Assembly (NCBI GenBank): GCA_030272585.1
Contig: BSYQ01000008.1
Coordinates: forward strand, 5,332,001-5,396,000
Length of the DNA: 64,000 bases
From: Bryopsis sp. KO-2023
Taxonomy: Eukaryota > Chlorophyta > Ulvophyceae > Bryopsidales > Bryopsidaceae
Direction: 5' to 3'
In this document: piece by piece, positions 54,139 to 64,000 of the stretch
How the letters are laid out: each line of letters opens with the position of its first letter
Position numbering within the stretch: position 1 is the first letter of the stretch
Notes under the pieces: model-generated
Told to the model about the DNA's origin: nothing
Databases searched by the model: none
The model's input: the letters and a program-made list of their open reading frames with translations, nothing else
Position numbers and translations under genes: made by a program

Positions 54139-57100
54139 TCAACACTGCGATTCAACAGGAGAGCTTTTGAGAAAACGAGAAGATATTTTGTCCATGTAAA
54201 TCTCCTTCTTCCGAATCAAAACCGCCTTGGACTTTTTGGACAAGCTATTAGCTGCCTCGGTAACAAGACCATATTTTGTGGTCGGTACAGTATAAACGCG
54301 TTTGTAAGGAACACCCTGGAAGCAACGCTAGGCTAGAAAAAAGGCTTAGTGATTCCAGAAGGAACACCATTGCAAGGAACGAACGGCTAGAATTTCGTTT
54401 ATTAACTAAATAAGGAACGATAAGTTAAGGAACGATAAGTTAAGGAACTAATCCAAAGAAATATTACATATCCTCATCCATTCACGCTCTCTCCCCTGGG
54501 CAAATTGCTATCATCTTCACCACTCGAGTCACCACTATCGGAGAGCACAGACCAAACCTCCCCCTCATCGCTTCCAGTGTCACTCTTTTCGTGATCACTC
54601 TCACTTTCGATTTGATCACTTCCATTTTCAAATTCCTTCGACAAGACCCCCTTTTCGTACAAGACCCCCAGCTCGCTTAAGGCTTCAGAGACCTTCATAG
54701 CGCGACGAGTCGACCTCGTACCTTTCCCACTGCTCACGCTTCGCGGTGCGTTGTCTTGAGCTGGTGTGGGTCAACGTGGATGAGTTGGGAAGCGTGAATG
54801 CGATTAGAGAGTGACGAAGAGTGAATCATCATTATATAAGGGTCTCACAGAAAATCGCGTCGAGAACAAGGAACGAAGGCTGGGAAAGGTGCTATCAGTA
54901 CTACAAGGAACGCTCCCACAAGCAACAAGGCTGGATGAGCGAACACGTGGGTAGCATTACAAGGAACGTGCCAGGCTGCCCAATCGTCGGCGTTCCTTAC
55001 AAACGCGTTTATACTGTACTCCACTTTCTGGATTCTCTCTTTCCACCCATTCTTCCAACCCAGAAAAAAACACATCAAAAATCTGCTTCAAAGTGAATGC
55101 AAGGTAGATCCCAGCAACGCATATAAAGATGATGGATATGGCCACTATCCCCCCATCATCTATTTCAGGCTGGCTCGCCAAATTCCCAACGATGAAGGCA
55201 AATGTAGAAATCACCAATGATCCCAATTCCAAATTATTCAACTTCGATTCCAGAAATGGCTGGAAATGCGTTTGGAGAAGTATGGAAGCTATCATAATGA
55301 ACAATGCAAGACAACTCTGGGTTCCACCCCCCAACAGTCGCCCAAACACAACAATCGCGGAAAACAAAGCTTTCCGGACCAAAATCACCACCTCCCAAGC
55401 AGCGTTGTTGCTTTTGTATGGTTTGTACAGAAAACCGTATCGAACAATCACCTTCTCCTGATCGAGGGTGTCGGTTCGAGTCAGTTTATAGAGAAGCCAG
55501 GCTGGGAACCCCACCGATATGAACAAGAAGCCAGGCAGCCCAACCAAGAAAACAAGGAGTGCATGTGATCCTTTGTAGCAAGTCAGACTCGTATCTTGTG
55601 CCCAAAACAGACCATCCAGAGGGCCAGCTCGCACGCAATAGAAGATACGTATGAACGCTTTCGTCTCACTGCAAACACATTAATATGGTGATTTCAAAAT
55701 CTTGTGTTTCCTGAATAGCAAGGGGAAAAAATGAAAGGTCGAATGCTGTATTTGTATTTTGTTTTTATACTATATTTGTCCCACCTGATGTAGGCTGCCT
55801 GCAGCACGGCGCGAAATGCAATACCCGACCAGAGCCTCAAGTCTTGTAAGGATTTTTTAGCTCGTAACGCATGCACAGTGTAGGCCATGACAAACGCTGC
55901 CCAAACGATGAAGGGAACAAATGCCAGCAGCACAGTTGCCTTGATGGATCGAGTAAAGCCATTTTCCTCTGATGAAAACGCACACTCAAATGCCAAAAAG
56001 CTGTTTCCCTCCGTTCCACCAGAAGAGATCGCACCTGAATTCAATATTACATGTCATGCTTTGGCTTGGGCATTAATTGAGGATGAAAATCAACATTTTG
56101 GCGCACCAAACTCGTGGTGGGTTGCTTACCCCAGCTTGTGAATACCCCCTTCATGTATTTCGTCCAACCCACGTTGATGGCTGCAGCCGATCCAGTAATT
56201 TGCATAAAATTTACGAGGATCTGCCCAGTAACACACGACGCTGGTAAGGAGAGAGAGGGAAAATTATCGCAGGACTCTGTTGTTAACTGTGAAGAGATCT
56301 CACCTTTAAAACATCTGTTGGTCTTTGTTTTCTGCGAGCAATATCCCCAGAGGAGCAACCTGATCCTGTGGCATTTGGTTGGGCATCGACCTTCGCTTGC
56401 TGAGCAAATTTAGCAGCGTTTCTGACATAAATCAGGGACAACGCTGCTAAGGCAAGCATGGCCCCTCCGATTGCCGCTCCAGCAAGCACTTTTCCTTTGC
56501 ACTTTTTGCATTTCATGCCACTCATCCCATGTGATGCCTCACAACTCCCACACAACACCCCCTTGTAGCCCTATCTCACATCAAGTTTGCACACACACAG
56601 GTCATCAATGGTGTGAATTTTCTAGAATGCAGATTTTCAAAATACCCTTCGATTGCTTTTTTTGTATTTTTTAATTTAATTTAATTTTTTAATTTTTTAT
56701 TTCATTCTTTATATTTTTTTGTCACCTTTGCACACAAGGGGTAGTCTTCGATAAAAGCCGTCACATTCAGGGTGGAGGATGAGTTTGATGCTGCAAACAG
56801 ATCCTCCGTTCGATGCTCATACGTGCATGCTTCCTTGGACAGACATGCATGGAGCTTGGAAGACAGCGGCCAAGAGTGCCAGAATCCATCAATAGGAACC
56901 AGTCTTCCTCCCGAACATGCGGCTTTCTCGACAGGACAAGGCGTGCAATCCTCATCAGTCACATTGAAACTGAAAAAATTCTCACCGCAAATGTCACAGC
57001 GCAAGCCGTTTTCTTTGGACACCTCCCCAATGAGGCACTCTCGAATATCCACCCTGATCGACTCCACAGACACAATGAGGCCATCTTCTGACGTCAGCTG

Positions 57101-58856
57101 GAAGCTCAGATTGTACTCCCCTGGCAGACCGCTCAGAACCACACCAGTTACAGTGATATTCCCGCTCATCAGCATCCCCTCGCCAGTTGCAATGCCACCA
57201 AAGAGTCGGCCTCCAGGGGTTGTCAACTTGATTCGCAGATTCACATTTTCCCAAGCGGTTTGACCAAAGGAGTCGAGCGCTGCGACATTGATGGGTGGGA
57301 GCTCATCGCCACTAGCATGACCAGCCACTTCAGATATATTAATCCTTGCTGATTGAAAGAGAGTTCCCAAAGAAGACGATATCTGCCCCTCGGATCCATG
57401 GGTATGTAATTTGCATTTATGGAGAGCTTCACCCGGCTGGGTTTCCATGGTCCAACACTCCCCATCGCAACACACATCTCCCTCGAAGTCGACAATAAAA
57501 ATGTCTGCCCCAGACTTCCTTCCAACGTTTCCCTCGAAGCTGGGCTTGTTTAGCTCCACCCGTGGATGAGACAGAGGCCTCTGCACAGGTTGATAATTCT
57601 CGCAATGTGCCAAGCGCTCAAAATTGGAGCCTTTTCCTTTCACTAAGGATTGGCACTCATTATCAAAGGCAGAATAGTTACTCGAAAAGTGAAACACTCC
57701 TGCGAGAAATAACATGCAAAGAGCAAACATCCCCACGTCAGAATGTCCAAATTTGAAAACACATTTGCCAGAACCAGTTCTTTTGTTGCTACCCTTTTTC
57801 CTGCATCAGTGATTTCAGAAAGATCATTTTTCGGAGCGACAGATTCTTCCCCTTGGGATGCCAGCAAGATGGAAATTAATTATTATTTATACACTTAGTA
57901 AAAGTTTTACCTCCTGTTGTAGCCTCGTTTCTGCCGAACCAACAGTAGTTGCAGTACCAAGGACGCTCCGATGCGAGAGCTCTAAACTGCATGTAAACGC
58001 CACCGCCACTTCTCTCAGCAGTATTGTTCTCGATTGTAACATTTTCACCATTCAAAATTGCATCATCCAAAAACATCCCCCCTCCTGATTGTGTTGCTGT
58101 GCAATTGATGATGCTGGAACTCTTGAGGGTCATCCGGGATCCTGCCTGGGCTCTTATCGCACCTCCTACCCCAATTACATGCCTTTCATCCCCAGCACTG
58201 TTGGAATCAAAAGAGCAGAATCGACACTCCAGCTCCCCCTCTTTCATATCGATCGCGCCACCAGCATCTGTTGCAAGATTCTCCTCAAAGTGTGCTTGGG
58301 AAAGCACAGGCTTCCCAATTGATTTAGCGGATCCGGAGTAGCTTGAAAAAAAGGCACCTCCCCACCTTGCTTTGTTTTTATGAAATACAATATTCGAGAA
58401 AAATACTTCATACACATCCTCTTTGTCAATTGTCACTGCCCCTCCTGTGAGGGCCGATCCCAGCGAAAAATTCACATCCTCTTTGTGAATTGCCACTGCC
58501 CCTCCTGTGAGGGCTGATCCCAGCGAAAAATTGGAGTCCTGTACTGTCAGGTTCCCCACACCATTAACATACAGGGCTCCTCCACGTCCTGCTTCGTTTT
58601 TTGAGAAAGTACAGTTCCTGATTTTCGATTGCACCCCTGCCTCTCTCATCATTACAGCCCCACCAATCCCATTGAAGTTTACCAGCTGAAGGTCACCTGG
58701 TTTTCCACTAGCCTTGTTTTCGATGAAGTCCGAAGAATGAAGATTAATTTTGGAGTGATTTTTTGCCTGGAAAATGAATAGCATCAATGCTTGAGATATA
58801 ATAGAACCTGAGATAGCTTCCCTGGCGTTGGTAACACCACAAGAAATACATGAACT
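54139..58856 (-). CDS. Beta-helix (Pmp-like) multi-span surface protein: C-terminal half
   Basis: 3' part of a large gene of the algal family that joins an extracellular right-handed beta-helix to a multi-span membrane domain. Exons: 58856-57911 (beta-helix with NKARWGGAF, GVGGAIRAQ, TQSGGGMF repeats), a short exon starting 57851, 57699-56726 (GDELPPINVAALDSFGQ, GLPGEYNLSF, then the Cys-rich CDICGENFF, CTPCPVEKAAC), 56570-56305 (GYKGVLCGSC, then a span GAAIGGAMLALAALSLIYV), 56220-56130 (ILVNFMQITGSAAAIN), 56034-55785 (ATVLLAFVPFIVWAAFVMAY) and 55668 onward (LVFLVGLPGFLFISVG, YGFLYKPYKSNNAAWEV, further spans, EEWVEREN). The joint between the short exon and 57699 is unresolved. A MITE (54288-55016) interrupts the last exon; the present frame ends inside it at 54957 with about 20 element-derived residues, whereas across the empty site it would run to the stop at 54139 (tail PTTKYGLVTEAANSL ... 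SSPVESQC). Likely an adhesin or mechanosensor at the cell surface. Confidence 0.8.
54288..55016 (-). mobile_element. Tc1/mariner-type MITE, 729 bp, inserted in a coding exon
   Basis: Inverted repeats of about 25 bp (CAGTATAAACGCGTTTGTAA followed by GGAAC at the left, its complement at the right) flanked by TA (54286-54287 and 55017-55018), the target of IS630-Tc1-mariner elements. The motif AAGGAACG occurs about nine times inside, mostly near the ends. It carries a minus-strand open frame but no transposase. Taking out the element plus one TA restores an uninterrupted host frame through the junction (see the multi-span gene), so the insertion is probably recent. Confidence 0.85.
54474..54737 (-). 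CDS. Acidic open frame inside the MITE
   Basis: Frame read on the minus strand from an ATG near 54698 (MKVSEALSELGVLYEKGVLS, then an acidic Ser-rich part SDHEKSDTGSDEGE) to a stop at 54474. A TATA-like CTTATATAATG lies about 135 bases upstream (54828-54838). It may be a remnant of the C-terminal part of a transposase or a chance frame; no family is recognised. Confidence 0.3.
   Translation of the reverse strand: MSSGKGTRSTRRAMKVSEALSELGVLYEKGVLSKEFENGSDQIESESDHEKSDTGSDEGEVWSVLSDSGDSSGEDDSNLPRGESVNG
58413..58532 (-). repeat. 60-base tandem duplication in the beta-helix exon
   Basis: Two adjacent 60-base units (CACATCCTCTTTGTCAATTG and CACATCCTCTTTGTGAATTG starts) give two 20-residue repeats, NFSLGSALTGGAV followed by AIHKEDV or TIDKEDV, in the reading frame. 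The duplication keeps frame and extends the beta-helix by one rung. Confidence 0.85.
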
Positions 58857-59020
58857 CTGGAAATGCAAAAATAGAAAACAAAAATATCCAAAGGTGAAAG
58901 AATGAAGAGGAAAAAAATATATATACGAATCATTCAGAATCCCTCCCAAGAACTGAACTGAACTGAACTGTTACGCTGATCTTGTTCCAAAAATGGTGAG
59001 GACACTGCGAGGGCGCTTAC

Positions 59021-62000
59021 ATCTGCAGACAAGGCTCCACCCCACTCCCAAGCCACGTTCCCCTTGAAATAGCAATCATCAACACGAAGATCGCCACCAG
59101 AAAGATATATACTTCCACCCTGGGGACCTTGATTTCCAATAAACTTCACGAATTTCACGATTGCATTCAAAGAAGTATCCTGGGCAGAACATTCAAAGTG
59201 TGTTAGATAAGATCGATATATATATTTTTTTCCAATAGCTTGCACACAGCAACAGTTTCCCTACCGCGTCTCGGGAAAGAGAAATACCACCTCCGCTCCC
59301 TTCATTGTTTTGAAATGTGCACCCTTGGATTTCCAGCCTCATATCGACTTCCAAATTATCGACCTCTTTGGCAAAAGCATGCACAGCCCCTCCATGAGAA
59401 AACGCCTTGTTGTTGTCAAAGATTACATCGGTCATTTTTGCAGCTGTGTTAGACTAAAGACACAAAAAGGTTTCCCATTCACTTAGTAATAGTTGCAATC
59501 CCATGGTCAGGAAACTCGAAAAAAAATATCCTTAGTAAAGTGCATTTAACCCCCCTGAAAAAAATTACCCCTGAAACAATTCACCCAAGCATTGTGGTCC
59601 TGCAACCACTTCAACCGTTTCCACAGTGGTGCAAGGTACATGATAATCTTGAAACTTCAATGGCTCTCAATTATTGGTGCCACAATTCTGGATAGTAGCA
59701 ACACAGCATCTATGGAAACAAGAACTCCACATCCACAACCAACAATTGTAAATGAATTTTTCTCAATGCTTGGATATATCTTCAAACTTTTTTCCAGAGA
59801 TAACGAAAACAAGCTTCAGAAAAAACTTTACAGGACATTTTCACCTGTGTAGCTACAGCTCCACCTTGTTGAGCAGTGTTTCTGAGAAACTGGCTCTCGG
59901 ACACATCCAAGACTGCATGAGTTGCTTTCGAAGCAAAAAAGATTCCCCCCCCCTCACCGTGTGCTGTGTTTCCAACAAATAAAGAACTTAATATTTCAAG
60001 TAGTTCCGTGGCATGGATGGCACCACCACTGTGACCCCGATTACCTTCAAATTTCGAACTTTCGATTGATACTCTCAAAAGAGAGCCAGTAAAATACAAC
60101 GCACCCCCCTTTTGAGTGGAATTGAGGTTTTCATCTCCTGTGTCAAGTCCGTTGTCTTCAAATGTAGAGTCAACAATTTGCACCTGAGAGCTCTTCTCAA
60201 GCTCGTCCGCAAAGTCCTGAATCTGGTCACACATACACACTCTCATGAAAAGTCTCGCTTGATCATTCAGAATCCCTCCCAAGAACTAAAAGACTCCCAA
60301 GACAGAACTCCAAGACAGATATTCTTTGTTTTGCTGATCTTGTTACAAACATGGTGAGGACACTGCGAGGGCGCTTACATCTGCAGACAAGGCTCCCCCC
60401 CACTCCCAAGCCACGTTCCCCTTGAAATAGCAATCGTCAACATGAAGATCCCCACCAGAAAGATATATACTTCCACCCTGGAGACCTTGATTTCCAGTAA
60501 ACTTCACGGATTTGACAATTGCATTCAAAGAAGTATCCTGGGCAGAACATTCAAAGTGTGTTAGATAAGATCGATATATATATTTTTTTCCAATAGCTTG
60601 CACACAGCAACAGTTTCCCTACCGCGTCTCGGGAGAGAAAAATACCACCTCCTTTCCCTCCATTGTTTTGAAATATACACCCTTGGATTTTCAGCCTCAT
60701 ATCAACTTCAAAATTATCGACTTCTTTGGCAAAAGCATGTACAGCCCCTCCATATTCAGACGCCTCGTTGTTGTCAAATATCACATCGGTCATTTTTGCA
60801 ACTTTGTTAGACTAAAGACACAAAAAGGTTTCCCATTATATTAGTAATAGTTGCAATCCCATGATCAGAAAACTCGAAAAAAATCTTAGTAAAGTGGATT
60901 TAACCCCCCTGAAAAAAATCACCCAAGTATTGTGGTCCTGGAACCACATCCGCTCAAAATTCTTTGCAGAGTGGTGCAAGGCATAAGATAACTTTGAAAC
61001 TTTTAGTTCAATCGATTATTGGTGCCACAAATTCTGGTGTACCCCAGAATTTGACCCCGATACTCCGACTCTGTATGTCAGACCGAAAAAAAAGGGGGGG
61101 TTGAGTTTAGGGTGTAGGGTTTAGGGTTAGCGCGACCGACGCGCGCCAAGCGAGTAGGATAAACAAGCGCGGGGTAGACCGGCGAGCCGGCGCACCGTCG
61201 AGCGACCGCGAGGTAGACCGGCGCGCGCCGACTGTCGGACTGTGACGCTGTCCCGATGTCAGACATGGATGAAGTCGGAGTAATGGGCATAAACCACAAT
61301 TCTGGATCTTGTAGCAACACAGCATCCATCGAAACAAAAACAAATCCATGTCCACAACCAACAATAAATGAATTTTAATGAACTTTTCCTGAATAGTGTG
61401 TATCTGAAAAATATAAGGCCCCGTCTCCATTAGTGTCCCACTCTCCAATAATGACCCCCCTGGAGGTACATTGAAAAAATAGTGACCCGGAGTTACTATA
61501 GAGAACATACGGTACAGAGAAAATACGGTACAGGCCATTTCCACACCTGTGTAGCTACAGCTCCACCATTTTGAGCAGCGTTTCTGAGAAAGTGGCTCTT
61601 GGATACATCCAACACTGCATGAGTTGCTTTCGAAGCAAAAAAGATTCCACCCCCATAGCCCTTGGTTCTCTGTGCTGTGTTCTCAACAAATGAAGAATTT
61701 GATATTTTGAGTTGGGGCAGTTCCGTGGCATGGATGGCACCACCACTGTAACCCTGATTACCTTCAAATTTCGAACTTTCGATTGATACTCTCAAAAGAG
61801 AGCCAGTAAAATACAGCGCACCCCCCTTTTGAGTGGAATTAACGTTTCCACCTCCTGTGTCAGGTCCATTGTCTTTAAATGTAGAGTCAACAATGTGCAC
61901 CTGAGAGCTCTTCTCAAGCTCCTCCGCAAAGTCCTGAATCTGGTCACACACACACTTACATAAAAACTCTCGCTTGATGATGTTTTTTCATACATTAGCT

Positions 62001-63990
62001 GGAAGATTAATTTTGGAGTGATTTTTTGCCTGGAAAATGAAAAGGATGAATGTTTGAGAAGAAAATGAATCTGAGAGAGCTTCCCTGGCGTTGGCAACAT
62101 CACAAGAAATACATGAACTCTGGAAATGCAAAAATAGAAAACAAAAATATCCAAAGGTGAAAGAATGAAGAGGAAAAAACAAAAATATACGGATCATTCA
62201 GAATCCCTCCCAAGAACTCCAAGACAGATATCATTTGTTATGCTGATGTTGTTCCAAAAATGGTGAGGACACTGCAAGGGCGCTTACATCTGCAGACAAG
62301 GCTCCACCCCAATCCCAAGCCACGTTCCTTTTGAAATAGCAATCATCAACATGAAGATCCCCACCGACCAGCAATATACTTCCACCCATCCAACCTTGAT
62401 TTCCAGTAAACTTCACGGATTTCACGATTGCATTCAAAGAAGTACCCTGGGAAGAACATTGAAAGTGTGTTAAATACATGATCGATATGTATTTTCTTTT
62501 AATAGCTTGCACACAGCAACAGTTTTCCTACCGCGTCTCGGGAAAGAGAAATACCACCTCCGTTCCCTTCATTGTTTTGAAATATGCACCCCTGGATTTC
62601 CAGCCTCATATCGACTTCCGAATTATCAACCTCTTTGGCAAAAGCATGTACAGCCCCTCCATGGGAAAACGCCTTGTTGTCGTCAAAGATTACATCAGTC
62701 ATTTTTGCAACTGTGATAGACTAAAAACACACGAAGGTTTCCCATTCAATTTGTAATAGTTGCATTCCCATGGTTAGGAAACTCTAAAAAAAAATCTCAG
62801 TGAAGTGGGTTTCACCCCCCTGAAAAAAATCACCCAAGTATTGTGGTCCTGGAACCACATTCGCTGAAAAATTTGCCAGAGTGGTGCAAGATATAAGATA
62901 ACTCTGAAACTTTTTCCACTCTCCCCCCCCCCTGGCCATAAAAAACAGAAGTTCAATTTTTGCAAAGGGAAAAAAAAGAGGAAGAGAGAAGTGCCTAGAG
63001 GGGGAAAAAAAATACAATTTCTCCTGGGGGTCCAATCCGCCAGTTTTTTCTTGCATGGGTCCAGTTATACATTTGTGATGGAGCTCTTTATCCACAGAGA
63101 ATGAAAAAGCAAGTGAGAAGGAAGTTGGTGATTAATTTCGGCCTGAACAAAGAGAGAAGGGGGAAATTGATCCAGTGGTGGTATATTGATGTGGTAGCGA
63201 TTTTGTTCAAATCTATATTTTCGTGTGTTTTTGCATGTATGTATTGAACTCTGAAGAGAGTGGGTTAGTTCAATCGATTATTGGTGCCACAATTCTGGAT
63301 CTTGTTGCAGCACATATGGAAACAAAAACTCCATATCCACAACCAACAATTGGATATATATATATATCTTCAAGCTTTTTTCCAGAGATACCGCAAATGA
63401 ACTTTGGAAAAAAATATACAGGACATTTTCACCTGTGTAGCTACAGCTCCACCATTTTGAGCAGTGTTTCTGAGAAAGTGGCTCTCAGACACATCCAAGA
63501 CTGCATGCGATGCTTCGGAGGCATAAAAGATTCCACCCCCATAGCCCCTCGTTATCTTTGCTGTGTTCTCAACAAATGAAGAATTTGATATTTTGAGTTG
63601 GGGCAGTTCCGTGGCATGGATGGCACCACCACTGTAACCCTGATTACCTTCAAAGTTCGAACTTTTGATTGATACTCTTAAAAGAGAGCCAGTTAAATAC
63701 AGCGCACCCCCATTTTGAGTGGAATAAACGTCTCCACCTCCTGTGTCGGGTCCATTGTCTATAAATGTAGACTCAACGATGTGGACCTGAGAGCTTATCT
63801 GAAGGTCCAGAATCTGGTCACACATCCATAAAAAGTCTCGCTTGACAATGTTTCAAAAAAACATAAGATGGAAAACTGATTTTGGAGTGCTATTTTGCCT
63901 GAAAAATGAATAGGATGAATGTTTGAGAAGAAAATGAATCTGAGAGAGCTTTCCTGGCGTTGGCAACATCGCAATACACTGCGAGGGCGC
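59021..63990 (-). CDS. Beta-helix gene, tandem exon modules (N-terminal side, runs off window)
   Basis: Upstream exons of the beta-helix gene, arranged as a repeated module. X exons: 63798-63433, 61933-61547, 60216-59845 (SSQVHIVDSTF, GGALYFTGSLLRVSIESSKF, GYGGGIFFAS, NGGAVATQ). Y exons: 62720-62532, 60811-60623, 59453-59265 (SNTAAKMTDVIFDNNKA, HGGAVHAFAKEVDN, GGGISLSRDA). Z exons: 62446-62288, 60537-60379, 59179-59021 (TSLNAIVKSVKFTGNQG, GGALSAD). A W exon is at 62119-61994 (SSCISCDVANAREAL, AKNHSKINLPAN), and the W-like sequence begins the long exon at 58856. Every exon starts and ends in phase 0; Y is always 189 and Z always 159 bases. A truncated Z end (63989) fused to a damaged W (63850-63975) marks a deletion upstream. 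The 5' end of the gene is outside the window. Each exon contributes GGA-containing beta-helix rungs. Confidence 0.8.
61038..61293. mobile_element. GC-rich 256-bp insert with telomere-like motif
   Basis: An insert in the intron between the second X and Y exons. It is flanked by CCACAAATTCTGG (61025-61037) and CCACAATTCTGG (61294-61305), while the corresponding introns of other modules have this sequence once (for example near 59689 and 63287). Inside are GTTTAGGGTGTAGGGTTTAG GGTTAG-type telomere repeats (61107-61130), GC-rich sequence (CGACCGACGCGCGCC, GGCGAGCCGGCGCACC) and imperfect inverted ends (ACTCCGACT ... GTCAGAC at 61063-61083 and its complement near 61256-61282). The class is unknown. 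Confidence 0.65.
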
Positions 63991-64000
63991 TTACGTCTGC

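Noticed and set aside
61107-61130. TTTAGGG-type repeats as a chromosome end
   Set aside because: The repeats lie inside an intron, are few and imperfect, and single-copy gene sequence continues on both sides.
1-64000. Bacterial-style operons, CRISPR arrays, rRNA genes
   Set aside because: None seen; spliced genes with GT-AG introns and plastid-targeted and tubulin-modifying products show the DNA is eukaryotic nuclear.

Overview
This window is nuclear DNA of a photosynthetic eukaryote, most likely a flagellate green alga (prasinophyte-like or early streptophyte). Genes are split by GT-AG introns. A nuclear gene with a transit-peptide-like leader encodes the green-lineage plastid protein CGLD27/Ycf36, and a SKP1-like protein is of the land-plant ASK20/21 type. 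A CCP5-like tubulin carboxypeptidase and a C2orf81-like protein suggest cilia, and one insert carries TTTAGGG-type telomere motifs. The species cannot be fixed from the sequence. All exon models were read by eye from splice motifs, reading phase and protein family fit.

Left part (0-30 kb), mostly single-copy genes: the partial cation/H+ antiporter (minus) at the left edge; an unrecognised multi-membrane-span gene (minus) head to head with LSM4 (plus, complete, six exons); the intronless SKP1-like gene (plus); a signal-peptide membrane protein (plus); a C2orf81-like gene (minus); the CCP5-like carboxypeptidase (minus), whose large intron holds an opposite-strand coiled-coil gene; and CGLD27 (plus, complete, six exons).

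Middle part (10-15 kb and 31-44 kb), repeat-rich: two diverged copies of a 3.3-4.7 kb unit (about 10.27-15.0 and 30.95-34.24 kb) share an unrecognised multi-exon gene whose exons differ mainly at synonymous sites. A three-copy GC-rich repeat follows at 35.0-40.0 kb in purine-rich, gene-poor DNA, then a tRNA-Trp-like half and a broken Ty3-type integrase relic.

Right part (45-64 kb), two large surface-protein genes hit by DNA transposons. An eight-repeat secreted hemopexin-like gene is split by a 2.4 kb terminal-inverted-repeat element that could be spliced out in frame. A large beta-helix plus multi-membrane-span gene (minus) runs off the right edge; its 5' portion consists of a tandemly repeated module of phase-0 exons, and its last exon is interrupted by a 729 bp mariner-type MITE. 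A CACTA-type element (50.37-53.22 kb) lies between these genes, and a GC-rich, telomere-motif insert lies in one intron of the beta-helix gene.
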